From: Molossus alvarezi
Lineage: Eukaryota; Chordata; Mammalia; Chiroptera; Molossidae
Assembly (NCBI GenBank): GCA_037176705.1
Contig: CM073889.1
Span: 106,471,890-106,535,889, forward strand
DNA: 64,000 bases
Reading direction: 5' to 3'
Positions 56,510 through 64,000 of the stretch are shown in pieces. The notes under the pieces were generated by a model. It saw nothing but the letters and a program-made list of their open reading frames with translations, ran no database searches and had not been told where the DNA came from. How positions within the stretch are numbered: position 1 is the first letter of the stretch; the number at the start of each line of letters is the position of its first letter. The position numbers and the translations under genes are program-made.

Positions 56510-56551
<42 letters not shown>
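56489..56551. repeat. Compound (CT)n-(CA)n microsatellite
   Basis: CT run at 56489-56508, then CACACATA and an uninterrupted CA run to 56551. Confidence 0.95.
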
Positions 56552-56553
<2 letters not shown>

Positions 56554-56799
56554 GGATACATTTTAATCACTCTCATTTTCAGGATGATGAAACTAAAACC
56601 AGATGGGCAGGTCAAGGTCATAGCTAATAACTGGCCGAGATAAGACTCCAATCTAGCTGCGTGCACGCCTGTGTCACCCAGATGCAGAACTGCTCGCACT
56701 TCTTGGTGAGCCTGTTCCTTCCCCTGCGCCGCACTGCTCACTGGCCCCAGGCCTGAACCAGGAAGGAGTGGAGAGGGAAAGAGAGAAGGTTCTGGGGCC

Positions 56800-56985
56800 A
56801 AAATGTCTGAGTCAATGCCCAGCTCCTGGACTTTCTACTGTGAGATCTAAGGCAGTTTATTTAATCTCTCCACACTTCAGTTTCCTTATCTGTAAAATGG
56901 GAATGATGATAATGCTGTCTGCTTCCTAAGTCATTAAAAGGATTAGAGAAGATAAGACAGATAAAGCACTGAGAACAGGAACTGG
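56800..56985 (+). mobile_element. MIR SINE
   Basis: ATCTAAGGCAGTTTATTTAA, CTCCACACTTCAGTTTCCTT, ATCTGTAAAATGGGAATGAT and AAGCACTGAGAACAGGAACT cover MIR from the central core to near the 3' end. Confidence 0.85.
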
Positions 56986-59399
56986 TGCCGTAGGCAAAAA
57001 TAACTTTTACTGGGTTAAGCCATTGTGAGTTGGGAGTTGTCTGTTTCTCTAGTGTTGCCTTGCCTGTTGTGACCAATACAGTTCAATACATGTCAGTTGA
57101 ATTAATTCTGATTGAGTCATTGTGCATAAAAGTTATGTGGCAAGAACTCTTGCTAACGGGGACCACGGATTTTTGTTTCTATTAGGTACCTAAAGTCAAC
57201 TAGCTCTCCTGTCAAGGATTATTTTTAGTTGTATCCTAAAGATCAGATTTCTTCTGAGGAATATCATTATCTTTCAAAATTCACTATTTCATCATCAATG
57301 TATCAGCACAACACGGAGCACGTAATCAGCTCAAGAAATAACGTTGTCTCTTATTTCACTCAGAGATTTTAGCAGCTAATATTAACTGATCCCACTTAAA
57401 AAAAAATAGCCTGTAGTACACAGAGATCTTCTATTTTAAACTTTCTAAATAATAGTGTGCCTCTAAATGGAAGGCAACAGAGATATCAAACTAAATAAAT
57501 AATAAATTCCCAAGAAATCCGTTTTCAATAAATGAGAACCCAAAAAGTGAGAGAAAAATCTGTCCTGGGGATTCCCATGTGAACTGACAGCCTCATTTTA
57601 ATATCTATGAGTGTACCTCACTTACACATTCCCACATCCTCACCCAGAAGGGAGACTGCTCACCTTGACTCCAGTTGAGTTCAGGGGACAGCATGGAACA
57701 CTTCCTTAAGCATGCCTTTGGCTATCATAGATTTATCCCCCTCGGCTCTTCGAAGGAGGGGAAGGCCGCATGAGAAATCTGTCGGGTGTCAGTCAGCGTG
57801 AAAAGAGAGACCAATGGCTCTGTCTGCAAAAAGAGGTGTGACGGGTCTACCACTGCGGTTCCCCTGTGAGGATGTGAAACAAGAAGCTTTAAAAAGTGCA
57901 CAGGAGGTGCCTACCCCTCCATATCACATAAATACACAGCTTCTTAAACATGGTTATTTTTGGCATTTAAAAATATATATTAATTACTTGATATTCTGCC
58001 CATTCCAAGCTGTTTATGTAAATATTGAGTTGAGAGACTTCTTAAAATGCACAGAGTTTACTTGGGCATCTACAATAATCGTTGACTAAATACATAATTA
58101 GAGTATTTTTAAAACAGGTATTACAGATGCAGTAAGCGCTAATGAAATTTTGCATCATTCTAACCTAAGATGTCAAGACTTAATTAGAACTTTAAATTCA
58201 CGGATCATTGGCCAAAGCACCGTGATTGGCCTGGACACACGCACGCTGCAGATGACCGGCCAGCCAACTCCTTAAAACAGCAGCTCACTAGGCTGTGATG
58301 GTGTTTGAGTCATTCACTTAGACTATTTCTCATGAAGAGTTAACCATTTTAACTTTAAAGGAAGAATTTTAATTCTTCTAGTTGATGTGGGCAAGTTCCT
58401 TTTTACAAATGAATACCAACTAAAGTAGAAAGAATTATAGAAATTTTAAAAACCACCAATTTGAAATCAAATTCCTCACCCCTCAAACCATGGATTCATA
58501 ACATCAATGGGGGTCAAAATCTTTGGGTAAAATGTTGTGGGGAGGAAAGGGTAGTCCCAAGGTGTCACATGTCATCTCACAGATTACTTTTAATTGCAAA
58601 GAAAAATAGGTAAATCCTTACAGTAGAGGAATCTGACCATATTTTTTGGCATCATTGTTAGTGGAACCCTCTCAATGATGTTCTGAGATGCAATTTGTAG
58701 TACCCACCAACACCTATGAGGTATTCTTGTTAACAGTGTTTAACCTCATTCTAGTCAAGCTTTTAGACCTAACCGAAGTTTTCAGAAACTAGAAGAACAA
58801 TATAAAGCACTCCAACAGGAAAAACCAGACTCATCAATGAAAATGGATACCCCAAGACACTTGTCTAGTCACTTCCAAAAGTCAATGTGATGAATTTTTA
58901 AAAGCAAGGAACTATTAATGCTTAAAAAGTATTTTTTAAAAAACACTAGCAGTGAGTGAACTTTGGATCCTTGTTTGATACAAACATCTATAGAAGACAT
59001 TTTGGAAACAACTGGGGAAATTTAAATGTGGACTGGCTATTAGATTACTTTAGGTAACTATGACTCATTTTCTTAGGTTATAATGATTCTGTAGTTATGT
59101 AAACAGAATGTTCTATACTTAGGAAATATTTGCTGAAGTATCTCTTCATGATGAACTCACCTTACTCAAATCATACAGTGTACACAATCAGAAAGGTATC
59201 AAGAACTCTAATCAAATGTTAACAATTGTTGTATCTAAATGGTGGGTATGATGGGTTCATTAAATAACATTTATATATGTTTGTAGATATACAACTTTTT
59301 CTGTATGTTTATATATAATATTATATATATTTGATTTATATAATAAAAGTTGGAAGAGAAGAATTCTTGCCTCCATTTTCATATGTTATATTTAATGCA

Positions 59400-59401
<2 letters not shown>
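56986..59401. other. Unassigned, repeat-poor, AT-rich sequence
   Basis: About 2.4 kb without a recognised repeat. 57940-58250 holds TAATTA-type sites (CATAATTAGAG, CTTAATTAGAAC) and a paired TTGGCC/ATTGGCC, with an enhancer-like texture. No gene supported. Confidence 0.4.

Positions 59402-59442
<41 letters not shown>
59402..59442. repeat. (TG)n microsatellite
   Basis: Uninterrupted TG run of about 41 bases. Confidence 0.97.
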
Positions 59443-59443
<1 letters not shown>

Positions 59444-59488
59444 GTGAGGGTATTTCCATATGAGTATTTAATAGAATATGACACATAC

Positions 59489-59532
59489 TTGTGTTTTGGA
59501 GCTTATTGATTTGTGTTTTGGAGCTTATTGAT
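59489..59532. repeat. Perfect 22-bp tandem duplication
   Basis: The 22-bp unit starting TTGTGTTTTGGAGC occurs twice back to back (59489-59510, 59511-59532) with no difference, indicating a recent local duplication. Confidence 0.97.
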
Positions 59533-59599
59533 TCAGAACTTATTTATACTATTTGGTGCTTCCAGAGATGCATTTCTTTTTGCACTGCTGTAAAGTTCA

Positions 59600-60165
59600 A
59601 TTCATTCATTTCAGCGGAATATGTTTTTTGAGCATCTATTGGGTGCCAGATGCAATGCATGTCCCCAGGAAATAATGGTAAGCAAATGCAAACGTAAACC
59701 CAGATGTCATAAATCTTACAGTCCAGCAGAGAAGGAAAACTTTAATCAGATTATTACAGTGATAAACAGTAACAAATCAGTAATAGTCATGAAAGTGAAG
59801 CTCAGGGAAATAGGAAACTAAAGCAGAAGAGTCTGGTTTAGTGTGGGGAACTTGGTACTGAGAGGTGAAGGTGAGTCATCGTTTAACTAGAGGAAGTAAG
59901 AGGGTAGCAAAGTCTCCAGGTGGAAGAAGCATGGTTAGTTCTAGGAACAGAAGAGTCAGTGAGGTTGTAATACAATGAACAGAGGCTATGGGGCTGCTGA
60001 TTTGGTTGAGGGGTAGAGAAAGGCCCAATCACTTAATCTGTTAAGCCGTATCGATCATACTGATCTTTATCCAAAGAGTATTGGATAATTTAAAGTGTGA
60101 AAGTGATGTGATCTGATGGGGATTTGAAAATATTTCTCAGGTTATACAGGGGTAGGTTAATAACA
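59600..60165 (-). mobile_element. L2 LINE 3' part, antisense
   Basis: TTTGAGCATCTATTGGGTGC, ATCTTACAGTCCAGCAGAGA, AAGAGTATTGGATAATTTAA, GTGAAAGTGATGTGATCTGA and AAATATTTCTCAGG follow antisense L2 from its 3' end into the ORF2 C-terminal region (TATTGAGCACCTACTATGTGCCAGG...GGAGCTTACAGTC...AAGAGCAATGGGAAGCC...GTGACATGATCTGA). It is the longest L2 in the window. Confidence 0.78.
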
Positions 60166-60535
60166 ATAATGAACATATGATAATTAATAAATAAATAACA
60201 ATAGAAGAATCAACTCTGTGTTTTGTGTGCTCACAACTGTACATCTACTTTGCCCCTGCCGGCATGTGAATGGACGGGGGGACCCAGAGTGCTCTGTTTA
60301 CTTTGCTGTACTGCAAGACTCAGGTTTCTGAGTTTGCTCACTCCTGGATTAGGGTGGTGCATATAGCAGGCCCTTGATAAATATTTACTAATTAAGCACA
60401 GAAATTTGATTTCACCACTTTATCATCACACCATAGTTTTATCCAATGTGACCATCCAACTTGTTTTCTAAAATAGTCTCTGAACAACTTGACTTAGTTT
60501 CTAATAATAACAAAACCTACTCACAAGGGACCAAA
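60166..60535. other. Unassigned sequence with a small L2/MIR end
   Basis: 60355-60400 (ATATAGCAGGCCCTTGATAA then ATATTTACTAATTAAG) resembles an L2/MIR 3' end in sense. The rest is unassigned. Confidence 0.4.
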
Positions 60536-60581
60536 AGAAGAAGAGAAAGAGAGGGGAGGGAAGTGGAAGGGCAGGGGAGGG

Positions 60582-60667
60582 GAGGAAGGAAGGAAGGAAG
60601 GAGGGAAGGAAGGAAGGAAGGAAGGAAGGAAGGAAGGAAGGAAGGAAGGAAGGAAGGAAGGAAGGAA
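60582..60667. repeat. (GGAA)n microsatellite
   Basis: About 86 bases of GGAA tetranucleotides with one early GGAGGGAA interruption, preceded by an irregular purine-rich stretch from about 60535. The Lys/Glu/Gly-rich frame across it is an artefact. Confidence 0.97.
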
Positions 60668-61479
60668 AAGGAGAAGGATTAATGGATGATAAATATTCCC
60701 AGGCTTTAAAAATTATTCTTTCAGATACATTCCATAAAAGCCATGAAGGTAATTGCAGAGCCCCTCAAAGCAACTATTTTGAAAAGGACAAGGTCAATTT
60801 GAACACTAAAACCTTGACATATTAAAGAACATGTGTCTATATCTACACATACATACGCACTAAACAAAATATTTAAAACAAGAGAGTCAAATTAAATAGT
60901 CCAGCACATCTACCCAACAATGAGAATTTACCGGGAAACCTGGACTGGACCTTCTCAAAATGTACTGTGTATCGGACACACTCAAAGTATTTTTAAAAAT
61001 TTGATTCTTGAAGCTTATTGAGTCAAAAATGCTTTATATATCCTGATACCTGTGTAGCTGATTAAACACAGATGAACATTTTTGAAAGCTTGTACTATCT
61101 GAGCTCTTGTCTTGGCTTTGTCGTTCAACATCTCATGATTTGGGGAATGTCCTGGCCTCAGGATCTTTTGTATAAGACGGGAGCTGATTTCTAAAATATG
61201 TTCTAGCTCCAGAATTCTTTGTCTATGTCAAACTCTTCTGCTTTTCCTCTCTGAGAGTCCCAGCATACTATAATGTATCCTTAGTCCATATACGTGGACT
61301 CTTATCTTATGATTGGCTGAACAACCTGGGCCCCCACCTCACCTTCATTCTCATAATTAAGGTAACCATAACAAGATTGCCCTGGCCCACTCTGCGGTCT
61401 CACACTTTGTTTCCCATACCTCCAGACTTGACAGTGATCCCACAAAGTAAAGGATCCCCCAGAACTGGGACTATGCACT
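60668..61479. other. Unassigned sequence
   Basis: No repeat or gene recognised. Confidence 0.4.
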
Positions 61480-61610
61480 TCAGGGAGCCCTCTAAAGGTG
61501 GCGAGTGGCTAGATTGGCAGAGAGGAGAAAGAGAACTCCAGGCAAGGACAACAGCGTAAGCAAAAGCATGGGGATAGGAGTGAGCAAGGAATGCCCAGGG
61601 TTCACCTACC
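61480..61610 (-). mobile_element. L2 LINE fragment, antisense
   Basis: CTCCAGGCAAGGACAACAGC, GTAAGCAAAAGCATGGGGAT and AGGAGTGAGCAAGGAATGCC resemble antisense L2 (TTCCAGGCAGAGGGAACAGCAAGTGCAAAGGC). Confidence 0.5.
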
Positions 61611-63739
61611 ACCATCGGGGTGTTCACGTGAAAAAGTGGTTGGATTCGAGAGCAGTATTCTAGAATTCAGATCCAACTTTAGTTTTGCTTATATCCCAAC
61701 ATCTGAGCAAGAGATGGAGAAGGCTCAGTGAAGAGCTTCTCAAGCGTGACACTACTGTAATCATGCACTGGAGTAGGGCTCTGCCATCAAATATGGCAGT
61801 GATGGTTAAACTCACACTTTGCACACGCCATTCAAATGCATCTCATGCGTTGGCAAACATAAACCTCTGCAAATGAGCGAAGGTAACTAAGAGGAGGAAG
61901 AGGCTGCTGGCGCTTCCTGAGACCGCACTCTCAGCAGTGGGTAGAGAAGGAGATTGTGCAGGCAGGAGACATTTGGTTGGGACAGGGCCTCGCTGCCAAC
62001 TCAGCCTCTGCCATGTCATGAGTCACAGAACTGGCAGGCTCTGAGTACACATGCAGTCTTAAGACCCTCGATGCTTGCCAGTTCTACCGAGTATATGGTG
62101 CGCAATCAATGCCCACTTCTTTGGGGAGGATTATTTTGAGTAGAATTTTTCCTTGGGGGGGGGGGGGAGACATACAAAACTTCCTTTATAGTAGGTTGAT
62201 AAAATGTTTCCAAAATTCAAAAGGGGGAAAAAATCCACTACATCTATGACTTAGATTTTCCTTCATCCAAGATCATTTAGACTGAAGGGAAGGTTGTTGG
62301 CTGCCAAGGCTCCCAGGACAGGCTGCTGGCAGCAAATTCTCTGAGAAAAACAGCAGACGGTCCCTGGAGCACGTGAGTCAGCCAAGCTTACCCTGGGGAA
62401 CCACTGACTGGGTGTCTTGATTACTTTGGACACACAACCTCCAAGGTCCTAACCAAGTCCAACTTCCACTCAGAGTTTTAAAGCCTGGGGTCTGTGTGGG
62501 TTGTATGCCATAGAAGACAATGGTCCCACCCACACAAAGCAAACCAATTTTCCCCAAAGTCAGCCCGGCTCCTGTGTGGCATCACAATGACTCACTTCTC
62601 CCAGACCAAACCTTGAGCCAAGCACTAACACTATTCCAGTTGATCTCATGGGTAAGCCTTCGAGGGCTCAGGGCTTATTTTATTCACCTACTCTAGTCAC
62701 GTCAAGCTGGCTAATTGGTTCATACATAGTGTTTGTTAACTTGAACTTAAGTGCCATGGGTTTCCTTAAAGTGGATAACTTTTTCTGGTAGCAGTTCTGT
62801 ATTTCTGGAGGAAGTACATAAAAAATAAGAAGAGATCTGCCTTAAGCTAAATCCTATTTTAACCTATTTCAACTCACAAGCCCTCATTGGATAGTCATTC
62901 CCATAAGGTACCCACCAATCTGGGATGAATCCAAAGCAAATACACACAGACTACCACAAAAGAATGAAGCAACATCAAAGTTCTGTTTTGAAAAAGTCAC
63001 AGATAAACAGGTATTGATGAGTACTGATTCCGCTCAACACCGTACTTCATTCAAGGTATTGAGTGCGGGGAGGGGGCGTGTTCTCAGGATGATTTAATCT
63101 AGCATGGAAAATAGGGATCACATGAAATACTGTACTAGAAGCAGGATAGAGCGTAGTTGGATAGTTTGATTCTAATGCTTTGGAATAGATAAGATACTAT
63201 GTTTCAAAGTGCCCACTATGGTGCGTGTTTCACTTGGGGTTTTTCAAGTTTGGTGCAGTTGGTTACTTTTTCAAAAAAAGCCTTCCACATCCAATCTGCT
63301 AAGGAATTTGGATACCTGTTGGAGAGGTCAAATGTCACGGAGGGAATCATTTATCTATCCCTCAAGACAGGGACTAGTAGTGACTTTCGCTAAGCATTCT
63401 GGGCTCAGTAATACCAAGATGTTCCGATCTGGGCTGCTAGATCATTCACTCTGGAAAGCTTCAGCTGTATTGCTCTCGGCTTGATAAATATGAATATACT
63501 TTGCATTTTAAGCCTTTGTTTTCTTTTTTTGCTCTTCTGCTTTTAAAAACATCTTATACTGAAGGGAAAAAACAAAACAAAACAAAACCATCACATTACA
63601 GGGACAGGAAGTGAAAAGTACAGGCCTTGGACGTGCCTGACTCTATGTCCTGGTCATATTGCTCTGTCTGTCTCCGCTGCACAGGGCTCATCTCCAAATG
63701 TCCAAATTCTCTTCATCATGCAATGTTGTCAGGTATCAT
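61611..63739. other. Unassigned sequence
   Basis: No repeat family is recognised apart from G13 at 62155-62167. No gene supported. An (AAAAC)n patch lies at 63569-63588. Confidence 0.4.
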
Positions 63740-64000
63740 CAGACACTACTTTTAGAAAGCCCTTCCAAGTCTCCATCTAGATCGAGTATGATCTCTCCCT
63801 AGAACATTCGCCGATTCTCTCATAACATTTAGCATTTCCTCCCATATATAAATATATAATATTTTAAATATTTACATTGACTCCTACAATATATATCCTA
63901 TGATCGCAAACATCTTCATGTTCCCTGCTGCATTCAGGAGCTATCATGGTGTCTTATAAGCAGTCCATATTTGGTAAATACTTGCTGGAAATATTTACTG
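63740..64000 (+). mobile_element. L2 LINE 3' part, cut by the window end
   Basis: AAAGCCCTTCCAAGTCTCCA, CATAACATTTAGCATTTCCT, CTATCATGGTGTCTTATAAG and TTTGGTAAATACTTGCTGGA follow L2 in sense order from the ORF2 end through the 3' end. It is diverged. Confidence 0.55.

Noticed and set aside
60461..60682. Charged Lys/Glu/Gly-rich open frame
   Set aside because: It is a translation of the GGAA microsatellite and adjacent purine-rich DNA.

Overview
The window is nuclear, non-coding, repeat-rich mammalian DNA. The organism is very probably a bat (Chiroptera). The best evidence is a set of 16 tRNA-derived SINEs of the Ves type: a GCCCTGGCCGGTTTGGCTCAG head containing RNA polymerase III A and B boxes, a CT-rich body and an A-rich tail, many flanked by clear target-site duplications. 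No protein-coding gene, tRNA gene, rRNA gene, CRISPR array or bacterial-style feature can be supported. Open reading frames are short, lack recognisable domains and mostly fall in repeats. The one exception is an L1 ORF2 remnant. The window is best read as intergenic or deep intronic sequence.

Layout. 1-8.5 kb: mostly unassigned single-copy sequence with an MLT1-like LTR (2.9-3.4 kb), an old unclassified repeat (4.6-5.0 kb), an ERV-like LTR (5.75-6.47 kb) and a small imperfect hairpin (7.68-7.73 kb). 8.5-20 kb: old L1 and L2/MIR pieces, one MER5-like DNA transposon, several Ves SINEs, and an LTR nested inside an L1 (16.08-16.57 kb). 20-36 kb: the densest SINE zone, an inverted SINE pair at 32.25-32.85 kb, a long repeat-poor AT-rich stretch (25.5-28.4 kb) that looks like a developmental-enhancer region, and a weak candidate exon at 35.2 kb. 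36-48 kb: single-copy sequence, two antisense L1 3' segments in tandem (41.0-43.7 kb), and a twin-primed (5'-inverted) L1 inserted in an older L1 (45.75-47.4 kb). 48-64 kb: mostly unassigned sequence with a MLT1 LTR (52.7-53.2 kb), MIR and L2 remnants, and several long microsatellites.

The SINEs fall into three structural types. Type 1 ends in a GGTGAGGATT-like block before the A tail. Type 2 ends with an AATCAAT-like block. Type 3 is a short form of about 85 bp: only the tRNA-like head, ending at the same point (GGGGCACGTACC) followed directly by an A-rich tail. Three independent type 3 copies, each with its own target-site duplication, are the most interesting signal here. I do not know whether this short form has been described.

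Repeat family names come from recalled consensus phrases, not from a database search. Boundaries of old repeats are approximate; boundaries set by target-site duplications are more exact.
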